From an uncultured Oscillospiraceae bacterium (lineage in GTDB: Bacteria > Bacillota > Clostridia > Oscillospirales > Oscillospiraceae): a DNA stretch of 5,960 bases. The position numbers and the translations under genes were made by a program. Of this stretch, positions 1-5,960 are shown in pieces. The first letter of the stretch is position 1. Every line of letters begins with the position of its first letter. Below the pieces are notes generated by a model that saw nothing but the letters and a program-made list of their open reading frames with translations, searched no databases and was not told the origin of the DNA. Location of the stretch: the NCBI GenBank assembly GCA_934643765.1, contig CAKUCT010000122.1:1-5960 (forward strand), in the 5' to 3' direction.

Positions 1-68
1 ATGAGGGCCTGTCCGCCGATCAGGGTTTTGAATTTTTCCTGACTGGCCGGTTGATTGTTCTTCGCCAT
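1..68 (-). CDS. DUF1385 (YqhQ-like) membrane protein, N-terminal 22 codons only
   Basis: Only the beginning of this gene lies in the window. It starts with ATG at 68-66 and reads MAKNNQPASQEKFKTLIGGQ, then AL, and is cut inside the next codon (AT-, so Ile or Met). The short polar lead followed by K-T-x-I-G-G-Q-A-L is the characteristic opening of DUF1385/YqhQ-family proteins, which usually continue with an EGVMMRG-like stretch. That continuation falls outside the window. Family members are predicted multi-pass membrane proteins of unclear function, and in many Clostridia they sit next to prmC and prfA. The start is supported by AGAGGA (80-75) six bases upstream. That site overlaps the stop codon of the kinase gene, and the gap is 10 nt, so the gene is probably co-transcribed and translationally coupled. 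The family call rests on a short motif alone. Confidence 0.72.
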   Translation of the reverse strand, partial: MAKNNQPASQEKFKTLIGGQAL

Positions 69-74
69 TGCTTA

Positions 75-80
75 TCCTCT
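75..80 (-). promoter_or_regulatory. Ribosome binding site of the DUF1385 gene, overlapping the kinase stop codon
   Basis: The minus strand reads AGAGGA, six bases (TAAGCA) before ATG at 68-66. Its first two bases lie within the TAG stop of the histidine kinase gene (81-79), so a terminating ribosome sits on the next start site. Confidence 0.7.
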
Positions 81-1509
81 ATTCTTCCCCTGTCGGGATG
101 GAGATGGTAACAAGGGTACCGCCGCCTTCAGCATTTTCGAGCGTAATCGTGCCGCCGTGCATCGTGACAATTTCCTCGCACACGGCAAGGCCGATACCAC
201 TGCCTCTTGCCTTGGAGCTTCCCTTATAAAATTTCATTTTGACATGCGGCAGCTCTTCTTCCGGGATGCCGGGGCCAAAGTCCCGGATGCGCACGACAAT
301 CTGCTGCGCCTCGTGCGCGATGGACGCGACGATGCGTTTTCCGTCGCCGCCGTGCTTGGCCGCGTTGTCGAGCACATTCAAAAATACCTGCCGCATGCGC
401 GCCACGTCGCACGGAATTTCCGGAATTTCTTCCTCGCACGGCTCATATTCCAGCGTGATGCCCTCCTGCTTGAGTCTCGAGCCGTACATAAAGACGGTGT
501 CCTCAAACTCGGCAAGCAAATCCGCTTTTTCTACATTCAATGTAAATCTGCCGTCCTGCATCCGGGTAAACTCCAGAAGCTCTTCGACCATGCCGGTAAG
601 CCTGCGCGCCTCGCGCAGGATAATGAGCATGCCGCGCCGGGTCTCCGGCTCCAGATTGCCGGAGGACAGCAGCGTCTCGCCCCAGCCGGAAATCGCCGTC
701 AGAGGCGTTCTGAGCTCGTGCGATACTGAAGACATAAACTCCGACTGCGTCCGCTCCGACTGGCCGATTTTCACGGACATATCGTTGATGGTGTCGGCAA
801 GCTCGCCGATTTCATCATCATAGTGCTTGGGAATCTGCACGCCGTAGGAGCCTGCGGCGATGCGCTTGGCCGTCGCCGTAATCTCCGAGACCGGTTCGAT
901 GATCGAGCGGATGAAGAAGCTGCTGATGAAAAACATGAACGCAATGAACACCAGCCCCGCCGTCACGGCGATCAGGCCGATCATCAGGACCTGCTTGTCC
1001 ACATTGCGAAGGCTCGTCACATACCGCAAAACGCCGATAACCTCGCCGTTGGTATAGATCATCGGGCTGGAGACGGCCAGAATCCGCTCCCGCGTCACAG
1101 GATCTCTTCCCTTGAAGCAGGCAATTTTCTGTGTTTCGATGGCGTTCTGGATATCGGACGTCGTCGGGCTCTTGCCGGCAAACTCGCCATAGGACGAGGC
1201 AACCAGCTTGCCGTTTGCGGAGATGAACTGCAGCTCCAGCTTATCCTTTTCTTCAAAGGTCTGGGCAAATTTGATGCAGGACTGATAATACTCGTGGTAG
1301 CTCTGGCTGATATAGTTGCCAAAGAAATCGGTCGTCGTCTTCGCCTTGGCCTCCAGCCCCGAGCGCACGTTGGAGTAATAATAAGCGCCCAGACTCAGCG
1401 TGACCGCCGCCACGCACAACGCGGCCAGCAGTACCATGATGCTGACGTTGTTGACAAGCCAACGTTTTTCAAGACCTGCCAGTTTCTTATGCTTCGGCAA
1501 GCGGCTCAC
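79..1509 (-). CDS. Membrane sensor histidine kinase (HAMP, HisKA, HATPase_c)
   Basis: Predicted sensor kinase that autophosphorylates on a histidine and passes the phosphate to the regulator encoded just upstream. Numbered from the GTG at 1509 (476 aa): a short basic cytoplasmic tail, TM1 at about 22-45, an extracytoplasmic domain at about 46-172, TM2 at about 173-200, HAMP at about 200-252, and HisKA with SSVSHELRTPLTAISG (phospho-acceptor His264). The ATP-binding domain shows the N box (FLNVLDNAAKH, Asn378/Asn382), G1 box DFGPGIP (410-416), F box KFYKGSS and G2 box GSGIGL (436-441). The outer domain contains ISANGKLVASS and IYTNGEVIGVLRYV, typical of a single Cache/PDC-like sensor fold, but the ligand is unknown. 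There is no cytoplasmic PAS domain. The start is uncertain: TTG at 1500-1498 is better placed behind the RBS and would shorten the protein by three residues. It belongs to the PhoR/WalK-like class, but neither name can be assigned. Confidence 0.95.
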   Translation of the reverse strand: MSRLPKHKKLAGLEKRWLVNNVSIMVLLAALCVAAVTLSLGAYYYSNVRSGLEAKAKTTTDFFGNYISQSYHEYYQSCIKFAQTFEEKDKLELQFISANGKLVASSYGEFAGKSPTTSDIQNAIETQKIACFKGRDPVTRERILAVSSPMIYTNGEVIGVLRYVTSLRNVDKQVLMIGLIAVTAGLVFIAFMFFISSFFIRSIIEPVSEITATAKRIAAGSYGVQIPKHYDDEIGELADTINDMSVKIGQSERTQSEFMSSVSHELRTPLTAISGWGETLLSSGNLEPETRRGMLIILREARRLTGMVEELLEFTRMQDGRFTLNVEKADLLAEFEDTVFMYGSRLKQEGITLEYEPCEEEIPEIPCDVARMRQVFLNVLDNAAKHGGDGKRIVASIAHEAQQIVVRIRDFGPGIPEEELPHVKMKFYKGSSKARGSGIGLAVCEEIVTMHGGTITLENAEGGGTLVTISIPTGEE

Positions 1510-1511
1510 CT
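1506..1511 (-). promoter_or_regulatory. Ribosome binding site deciding the kinase start (TTG 1500 versus GTG 1509)
   Basis: The minus strand reads AGGTGA, then five bases GCCGC, then TTG at 1500-1498. The GTG at 1509-1507 lies inside this site and has only a weak purine match (CAGGCAG) further upstream. By spacing alone, TTG 1500 is the better start. It gives a protein beginning LPKHKKLAGL after the initiator is decoded as Met. Confidence 0.5.
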
Positions 1512-1539
1512 CGATTCTGCCTGCGCGTCTGCTCTGGGC

Positions 1540-2226
1540 TTACACGCCCCATTTGTAACCGAAGCCCCAGACGGTTGTAATGTAGATGGGGTTTGCCGTG
1601 TCGTCTTCAATTTTGATGCGAAGGCGCCGGATATTCACATCCACAATTTTGAGTTCGCCGTCATAATCGCGGCCCCAGACCGTCGTCAGAATGTCCTCGC
1701 GCGAGAGCGCTCTTCCGGGGTTCTGCATGAAAAGCTTCATAATCGCGTATTCAACCTGCGTCAGCTTGATGCGCTTTCCCTCCTTGTCGAGCGTGCGGTT
1801 GCGCGTATTGAGCACAAACGGCCCCTGCGTCAGCTCCACCGAATCCGCCTGCGTATCGCTTCCAATGCGGCGGTAGAGCGCGTCGATGCGCGCGGTCAGC
1901 TCCGCCGGGCTGAAGGGCTTTGTCATATAGTCGTCTGCGCCAGTCATCAGGCCAGTAACCTTATCCATCTCCTGGCTGCGTGCGGTTAACATAATGATAC
2001 CGATTTTCTTATCCGTCGCGCGGATATTGCGGCAGACCTCAAACCCGTCGATATCCGGCAGCATGATATCGAGAATGGCAACACCCACATCCGGGTGCTC
2101 CTTCAGCTTTTCCAGCGCCTCCATACCGGTGCCCGCCTCGATGACCTCATAGCCCGCGCGGTTGAGATTGATGACAACAAAGCTGCGAATACTGACCTCA
2201 TCTTCAAGAATCAACACTTTTTTCAT
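1540..2226 (-). CDS. OmpR/PhoB-family two-component response regulator
   Basis: A 228-aa cytoplasmic transcription regulator, the usual length for this family and complete. The receiver domain (about 1-120) has the acidic pocket Glu8/Asp9, phospho-acceptor Asp53 in ILDIMLPDIDGFE, the switch Thr81 in MLTAR and the conserved Lys103 in TKPF. The C-terminal winged-helix DNA-binding domain (about 130-227) shows LTQVEYAIMKLF, SREDILTTVWG, recognition helix IVDVNIRRLRIKIE and the wing TVWGFGYKW. ATG at 2226 is preceded by AAAGGAG (2240-2234) with a seven-base spacer. That site overlaps the stop of the lipoprotein gene. The kinase follows 30 nt downstream and is the expected phosphate donor. The sequence is of the PhoP/WalR type, but the regulon cannot be read from the protein. 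The repeats in the operon's own promoter would suit a regulator of this class. Confidence 0.97.
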   Translation of the reverse strand: MKKVLILEDEVSIRSFVVINLNRAGYEVIEAGTGMEALEKLKEHPDVGVAILDIMLPDIDGFEVCRNIRATDKKIGIIMLTARSQEMDKVTGLMTGADDYMTKPFSPAELTARIDALYRRIGSDTQADSVELTQGPFVLNTRNRTLDKEGKRIKLTQVEYAIMKLFMQNPGRALSREDILTTVWGRDYDGELKIVDVNIRRLRIKIEDDTANPIYITTVWGFGYKWGV

Positions 2227-2233
2227 AGAACCG

Positions 2234-2240
2234 CTCCTTT
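2234..2240 (-). promoter_or_regulatory. Ribosome binding site of the response regulator, overlapping the lipoprotein stop
   Basis: The minus strand reads AAAGGAG, seven bases (CGGTTCT) before ATG at 2226. Its leading AA lies in the TAA stop of the lipoprotein gene (2241-2239). The match to the anti-SD is strong, and the arrangement suggests translational coupling between the two genes. Confidence 0.8.
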
Positions 2241-3561
2241 ATGTCTCACCGGAATTCCAGTCGACATGAATCATTTTAAATAAGCTTCGCAGATCATCCT
2301 GCGTCATATTCTTTGCCCACTCGGCGGTGCCGAGCTCCGCAGAATAGGCGGTGTCCCCCTGCTCCATCAGAAGAAAGCGCCCGTCCGCCTCCGCGGCCTG
2401 CAGCCGGTCGTCGCCGGTGAAGGCATAGATCGTAAAAACGGGTTCGGCCGGCGCCGCGCCGTTCCAGGCCGAGAAAATCAGGCCCCGCGTCCCAGAGACC
2501 TCGCCGGAGCGGCTGATGGTGACGCGCTCGTCCCATTCATCCGGGATAATCACGTACCAGCCGCTTGCGAAGCGGTGATAGGTTCGCAGCACCACGTTCT
2601 TGCTTCCGTCCAGACCCAGATTGTACCACCGGATCAGAGAATATGTATCGCCCGTCGCGTCCGCCGCCGGGAGCGTCACAAGCTCCGGCAGCTCAATCAG
2701 ACCGTCAGAGTTAATATCGTCGGCATAGACAAAATAGTTCCGGACGGTCTGTGCCTGGCCCTCGGCCGTCAGATTCTGGAACGTTCCGCCCCGAAAGATG
2801 AACACATCCGTCACTAAGCTGTCTTCCTCCGTCGCGCTGGCGACAAAGACCGCCGGGATATTGTAGGCGACATAGCCCGTAATCATCCGCTTGACGCTCA
2901 AAGCCTCCGCTGCGAGCGGCACTTCATTGCCGCGCTCAAGCTGGCCGTCCTGGTCGCGGTAGAGTTCCGCTACGCCCTGCCGGCTTTCCGGATCAAAGCG
3001 CAGCACAAAAAGATCGCTCTTGCCGTCGTTGTCAAGATCAGTCACGGCAAACTGACTGTAGCTTGCGGACATCCGCTCCGCGACGCGGCCATCTGACAAA
3101 GAGTACACGCTCAGCGACTGCAGCACCTGATCGCTCAGCTGCCGGCCGATGATCATCTCCACGCCCTCCTGCGTGTCCAGCTGTGTGTACTCCACGCGGG
3201 CAAAGGCAGTGCCGTTTCCTTCAATGACGGCAATGTTGCTGTAGACGCCGTCCTGCTTGTCAAACAGATATGCCTTCAGGGGCCTCTCGCCGGTGCTTTT
3301 CGCGAAAACGATGGCTTCCTCTTCTCCGTCGCCGTCCAGATCTGCCAGCTGCACCGACTGCTGGTTGCTGCCGGATATGGGCGCGCTGTATTCTACGCCC
3401 GCCTCCAGCATGACCGCGTCGATAGCCTTCTGCAGATTGTCATACTCGTCAGAGTGCATCGGAAGGGTATAGAGCTCATCGACCGTCTTGACAAAGCAGC
3501 CCGTGAGCAGCAGACACAGCGCCGATGCCATCAGCAGCAGCGCAATTTTCCGGAGCTTCAA
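2239..3561 (-). CDS. Secreted lipoprotein with DxDxDG calcium-binding-type (VCBS/FG-GAP-like) repeats
   Basis: A 440-aa predicted surface lipoprotein of unknown function. It has a lipoprotein signal peptide: basic MKLRK, a hydrophobic core at 6-19 and the lipobox LLTGC, with Cys22 the lipidated residue. The mature part is predicted to be anchored outside the membrane. Three loops of the form DxDxDG (Asp to Asn in places) are visible: DLDGDGEEE at 74-82, DLDNDGKSD at 175-183 and DINSDGLIE at 282-290. Each follows a short beta-like stretch, as in VCBS/FG-GAP beta-propeller or dockerin/EF-hand-like repeats, so calcium binding is plausible but unproven. The C-terminal third (about 305-440) is rich in Trp/Tyr and has no motif I recognise. 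The start codon is TTG at 3561, supported by GGGAGGGG eight bases upstream and by the signal peptide that follows. The only nearby upstream ATG is followed at once by TAA. It is first in the operon with the two-component pair, which suggests an accessory sensor or a main target. Confidence 0.88.
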   Translation of the reverse strand: MKLRKIALLLMASALCLLLTGCFVKTVDELYTLPMHSDEYDNLQKAIDAVMLEAGVEYSAPISGSNQQSVQLADLDGDGEEEAIVFAKSTGERPLKAYLFDKQDGVYSNIAVIEGNGTAFARVEYTQLDTQEGVEMIIGRQLSDQVLQSLSVYSLSDGRVAERMSASYSQFAVTDLDNDGKSDLFVLRFDPESRQGVAELYRDQDGQLERGNEVPLAAEALSVKRMITGYVAYNIPAVFVASATEEDSLVTDVFIFRGGTFQNLTAEGQAQTVRNYFVYADDINSDGLIELPELVTLPAADATGDTYSLIRWYNLGLDGSKNVVLRTYHRFASGWYVIIPDEWDERVTISRSGEVSGTRGLIFSAWNGAAPAEPVFTIYAFTGDDRLQAAEADGRFLLMEQGDTAYSAELGTAEWAKNMTQDDLRSLFKMIHVDWNSGET

Positions 3562-3569
3562 AGCCCTGT

Positions 3570-3580
3570 CCCCTCCCTTT
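3570..3580 (-). promoter_or_regulatory. Ribosome binding site fixing the TTG start of the lipoprotein gene
   Basis: The minus strand reads AAAGGGAGGGG, followed by eight bases (ACAGGGCT) and then TTG at 3561-3559. It is the only good purine tract in the leader and supports the non-ATG start. Confidence 0.75.
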
Positions 3581-3597
3581 ACATAATATCAGAGTTC

Positions 3598-3626
3598 ATT
3601 GTAACACAAACTGTTACAAATGTGTA
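3598..3626 (-). promoter_or_regulatory. Sigma-A-type promoter with extended -10 for the lipoprotein/two-component operon
   Basis: On the minus strand the -10 is TACAAT (3603-3598), five of six against TATAAT. It is preceded by TGT, giving the extended -10 form TGnTACAAT. Seventeen bases upstream lies TACACA (3626-3621), four of six against TTGACA. An A/T-rich tract (about 3647-3629) lies further upstream and could act as an UP element. Transcription would begin near 3591, leaving a leader of about 30 nt that contains just the ribosome site. The weak -35 with repeats overlapping both elements suggests a regulated promoter. This is judged by eye against the consensus. Confidence 0.65.
3599..3619. 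repeat. Perfect 8-bp inverted repeat over the -10 region (putative operator)
   Basis: The arms TTGTAACA (3599-3606) and TGTTACAA (3612-3619) are exact reverse complements around a five-base centre. The left arm covers most of the -10 hexamer. A dyad here fits a repressor operator or head-to-head regulator binding. The arms are AT-rich and no T-run follows, so it does not look like a terminator. Confidence 0.6.
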
Positions 3627-3639
3627 GCGTTTTTGTAAA
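3600..3639 (-). promoter_or_regulatory. Four helically phased ACA-ending hexamers, candidate response regulator binding site
   Basis: Reading the minus strand from 3639: TTTACA, five bases, GCTACA, five bases, GTAACA, six bases, GTTACA (ending at 3600). The starts are 11, 11 and 12 bp apart, so all four face roughly the same side of the helix. OmpR/PhoB-family regulators bind direct repeats with this period. The Bacillus PhoP half-site is TT(A/T/C)ACA-like with about 5-bp spacers. The first repeat matches it fully, the third and fourth miss one base each, and the second misses two. The array overlaps the -35 and -10, so binding could repress or tune the operon. Assignment to the regulator encoded in this operon is inference. 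Confidence 0.45.
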
Positions 3640-3659
3640 ATATTGTTTCGATCTTTCCG

Positions 3660-5960
3660 TTATTTTAGAACGACGTTCTTTTCGCCCAGCAACATGCGCA
3701 GCTCCTGCAGCATGATTTCCTCCGGCATGCAGCGCCCGACCATCCGCGCGCCGGTGTCGGCGTAGTAGATTACGGTCTTGGTCCGGCCGGGGAACATATT
3801 GAGAACCGGCAGAATTTTTTCGCTTCCGACCTGGCCGGTGTGCGCGATTTTGAGATACAGCGTCTTCTGCGCCAGATCCTGTGCCTGCGCCGCGCCGGCC
3901 TCCCCCGCCGCGTCATAGTCGCCAAGCGGCCAGACCCGGTTGACAATCATCTGCGGGTCCTTTTCGTCCCGAACGGAAATCCGGCCCGAAATGACCACCG
4001 CGGAAGATTCATACAAAAGCGCTCCGTACTGGCTCAGCACATTGGAAAACGTCAGAAGCTCCATCGAGCCCGTGTCGTCTTCCAGCGTCACATAGGCCAT
4101 CATGGACTGATTTTTCGTCGTCTTCATTTTGACGTTCTGCACAATGCCCGCGATAGAGACCACCTGCTCGTCCCGGAAGTCGTCTGTATGCTCGGAAAAA
4201 CTCTCCAGAATCGCGCCGATGGCCGCGACGGACGAGCCCTTGAGCTTTTCCCGGTACGCATCCATCGGGTGGCCCGAGAGATAGAGCCCCGTCGTCTCGC
4301 GCTCCATCTTCATACGCTCCTCGGCTGAAACCTCCGGCACATCCGGCACATGCACCTCGGGGATGCGCTCGTCCTCTTCGCCGCCCCCGCCAAGGTCAAA
4401 AAGACCGATCTGTCCGTCGACATTCTTGCGCTTGGAGGCTGTAACCGTGTCGAGAACTGCCTCGTAAATCTGCAGCATCTGCGAGCGGTAGAGGCCAAAG
4501 CAGTCGCACGCGCCGCACTTGATGAGATTTTCCAGCGCCCGCTTGTTGAGATCCGTCCCATACATCCGCTGGCAGAAGTTTTCAAGCCCCGTAAATGGCC
4601 CCTGGCTTTCGCGGTTGGCCATCACCTTCTGGATAAAGCCGCGGCCGATGTTCTTGATGGCGACAAGACCGAAGCGGATGCCGCCCGGAACAACCGTAAA
4701 ATGGTCGTTCGATTCGTTGATATCCGGCGGCAGGACGGCAATTCCCATCGCCTTACACTCGGCAATGTACTCTGAAATTTTGACCGAGCTGTCTAGAACA
4801 GACGTCATCAGCGCCGCCATATACTGCCGGGGATAGTAATACTTGAACCACGCCGTCTGGTACGCGATCACCGCGTAGCAGACCGAGTGCGCCTTGTTGA
4901 AGGCGTAATTTGCGAAGTCATACATCTCGTTATAGATGGACTCCGCCACTGCCGCCGGAATGCCGTTGGCCTCGCAGCCGGCAATTCCGCGCGCGGCGTC
5001 TCCGTGCAAAAACGCGCCGCGCTCTTTTTCGATGTCCTTGACCTTTTTCTTGCTCATCGCACGGCGCACCATGTCCGCCTGCCCGAGCGAGTATCCGGCA
5101 AGCTTGCGGAAGATCTCAATGACCTGCTCCTGGTACAAAATGCAGCCGTAGGTAACGGAGAGAATCGGCTCGAGCATGGGGTGCTTGTACTGCACAAGCT
5201 TCGGGTTCTGCTTGCAGGCAATCAGCCGCGGAATCGAATCCATGGGTCCTGGACGGTAGGCCGCGACGATGATTGAAAGATCTTCAATCGACTGCGGCTT
5301 GAGGCCCACACATACGCCTGTCATACCGGTCGACTCCATCTGGAACACGCCGGAGGTTCTGCCCTGCGTCAGCATGTCCATCACTTTCGGGTCATTGTCC
5401 GTCACCCGCGCCATCGAAAAATCCGGCTCCGTCTTCCGGATGTCCTGAATCGCGTCGTCGATGACCGTGATGTTGCGAAGGCCCAGGAAGTCCATCTTGA
5501 GAAGCCCCAGCTCCTCAAGCGTTGTCATCGTGTACTCGGTGACGGTCGTCTCGTCGTTTGTCGCCAGCGGAACATAGTCGCTCACGGGAAGGCGCGTGAT
5601 GACAACGCCCGCGGCGTGCGTGGACGTGTTGCGCGGCATTCCCTCCAGCGCTCGCGCCGTGTCAATGAGGTTTTTCACCCGCGCGTCGCTGTCATACATC
5701 TCCTTGAGCCGCGGCGAAACCCGCAATGCCTCGTCGAGCGTGATATGCGGCGTACCGGGCACGAGCTTTGCGACCACATCCGTCTCCGCAAATGTAAAGT
5801 TGAGCGCCCGGCCGACGTCGCGGATGGCGCCGCGGGCGGCCATGGTGCCGAAGGTCACGATCTGCGCCACATGGTCGTCGCCGTATTTCCGGCGCACATA
5901 GTCCACAACCTCGCCGCGCCGCGTGTCGCCGAAGTCCATATCGATATCGGGCATCGTCAC
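3660..5960 (-). CDS. dnaE: DNA polymerase III alpha subunit (DnaE), C-terminal 766 residues
   Basis: Catalytic subunit of a C-family replicative DNA polymerase, which extends primers at the fork. The gene runs off the right edge. The first codon shown is GTG, here an internal Val in VTMPDIDMDF and not a start. The N-terminal PHP domain and part of the palm, roughly 390 residues by comparison with E. coli alpha, are missing from view. The active site is intact: PDIDMDF (window residues 4-10; Asp5 and Asp7 correspond to E. coli Asp401/Asp403) and KMDFLGL with Asp157 (E. coli Asp555). Other family signatures are TFGTMAARGAIRDVGR, NTSTHAAGVVI, AYRPGPMDSIPR, YQEQVIEI and NYAFNKAHSVCYA. Downstream come the helix-hairpin-helix region (about 425-490), an acidic Gly/Glu/Pro linker (about 523-547) and an OB fold (about 598-678, VVSIAGIVQNV to MIVNRVWPL), followed by a C-terminal domain. 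The gene ends with TAA at 3662-3660, with no hairpin after it. Confidence 0.98.
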   Translation of the reverse strand: MTMPDIDMDFGDTRRGEVVDYVRRKYGDDHVAQIVTFGTMAARGAIRDVGRALNFTFAETDVVAKLVPGTPHITLDEALRVSPRLKEMYDSDARVKNLIDTARALEGMPRNTSTHAAGVVITRLPVSDYVPLATNDETTVTEYTMTTLEELGLLKMDFLGLRNITVIDDAIQDIRKTEPDFSMARVTDNDPKVMDMLTQGRTSGVFQMESTGMTGVCVGLKPQSIEDLSIIVAAYRPGPMDSIPRLIACKQNPKLVQYKHPMLEPILSVTYGCILYQEQVIEIFRKLAGYSLGQADMVRRAMSKKKVKDIEKERGAFLHGDAARGIAGCEANGIPAAVAESIYNEMYDFANYAFNKAHSVCYAVIAYQTAWFKYYYPRQYMAALMTSVLDSSVKISEYIAECKAMGIAVLPPDINESNDHFTVVPGGIRFGLVAIKNIGRGFIQKVMANRESQGPFTGLENFCQRMYGTDLNKRALENLIKCGACDCFGLYRSQMLQIYEAVLDTVTASKRKNVDGQIGLFDLGGGGEEDERIPEVHVPDVPEVSAEERMKMERETTGLYLSGHPMDAYREKLKGSSVAAIGAILESFSEHTDDFRDEQVVSIAGIVQNVKMKTTKNQSMMAYVTLEDDTGSMELLTFSNVLSQYGALLYESSAVVISGRISVRDEKDPQMIVNRVWPLGDYDAAGEAGAAQAQDLAQKTLYLKIAHTGQVGSEKILPVLNMFPGRTKTVIYYADTGARMVGRCMPEEIMLQELRMLLGEKNVVLK

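Noticed and set aside
55..729. 224-codon open frame on the plus strand opposite the kinase 3' end
   Set aside because: It lies opposite the HATPase domain and runs over the kinase stop and the start of the DUF1385 gene. The composition is typical of an antisense shadow and no family motif is visible.
823..1989. 388-codon open frame on the plus strand opposite the kinase and regulator genes
   Set aside because: It is antisense to two genes with clear catalytic motifs. Its translation is rich in His/Arg/Asp/Ala with no recognisable domain, the usual shadow of GC-biased third positions, and it crosses the boundary between the two real genes.
3599..3619. The inverted repeat as a rho-independent terminator of dnaE
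   Set aside because: The arms are only 8 bp, AT-rich and not followed by a T-run on the minus strand. The left arm contains a good -10 hexamer, which fits a promoter/operator better.
3598..3639. Naming the two-component pair PhoP/PhoR or WalR/WalK from the promoter repeats
   Set aside because: The half-sites of these families overlap in sequence. The kinase lacks the cytoplasmic PAS domain found in Bacillus PhoR and WalK, and no pho or wal partner genes (such as yycH/yycI) are in the window.
4377..4451. Acidic Gly/Glu/Pro stretch in DnaE as a novel insertion
   Set aside because: DnaE proteins commonly vary in the linker between the helix-hairpin-helix region and the OB fold, so a short acidic linker here is ordinary.
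3840..4775. Plus-strand open frames of 162 and 141 codons opposite dnaE
   Set aside because: They are antisense to conserved DnaE sequence, with Arg/His-rich translations and no supporting motif.

Overview
All genes in this window read on the minus strand, so biological order runs from the right end to the left: dnaE (3' two thirds) - lipoprotein - response regulator - histidine kinase - start of a DUF1385/YqhQ-type gene. The coding DNA is moderately GC-rich. The mix of features (strong AGGAGG-type ribosome sites, non-ATG starts, a YqhQ homologue, a DnaE of the Gram-positive type) suggests a Firmicute, most likely a GC-richer member of the Clostridia such as Oscillospiraceae. That placement is inference from style, with no marker gene to prove it.

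Right part (3660-5960): the C-terminal 766 residues of the replicative DNA polymerase III alpha subunit, cut by the window edge just before its first catalytic aspartates. Then comes the only real non-coding gap (3563-3659), which is AT-rich. It carries a convincing sigma-A-type promoter with an extended -10, a perfect 8-bp inverted repeat over the -10, and four ACA-ending hexamers spaced at about one helical turn. No hairpin terminator for dnaE is visible there.

Left part (1-3561): a tightly packed sensing operon. A TTG-started, lipobox-bearing lipoprotein with three DxDxDG-type loops is followed 12 nt later by an OmpR/PhoB-family response regulator, 30 nt later (or 39, depending on the start) by a two-TM HAMP histidine kinase, and 10 nt later by the first 22 codons of a DUF1385 gene. 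The spacing and the RBS/stop overlaps suggest one transcript and coupled translation. The natural reading is a surface lipoprotein working with, or controlled by, the two-component system, with the regulator possibly binding the repeats in its own promoter.

I do not see a clearly novel system. The points most worth following are the lipoprotein/two-component arrangement and the structured promoter in front of it. No RNA genes, mobile elements or CRISPR arrays were seen.
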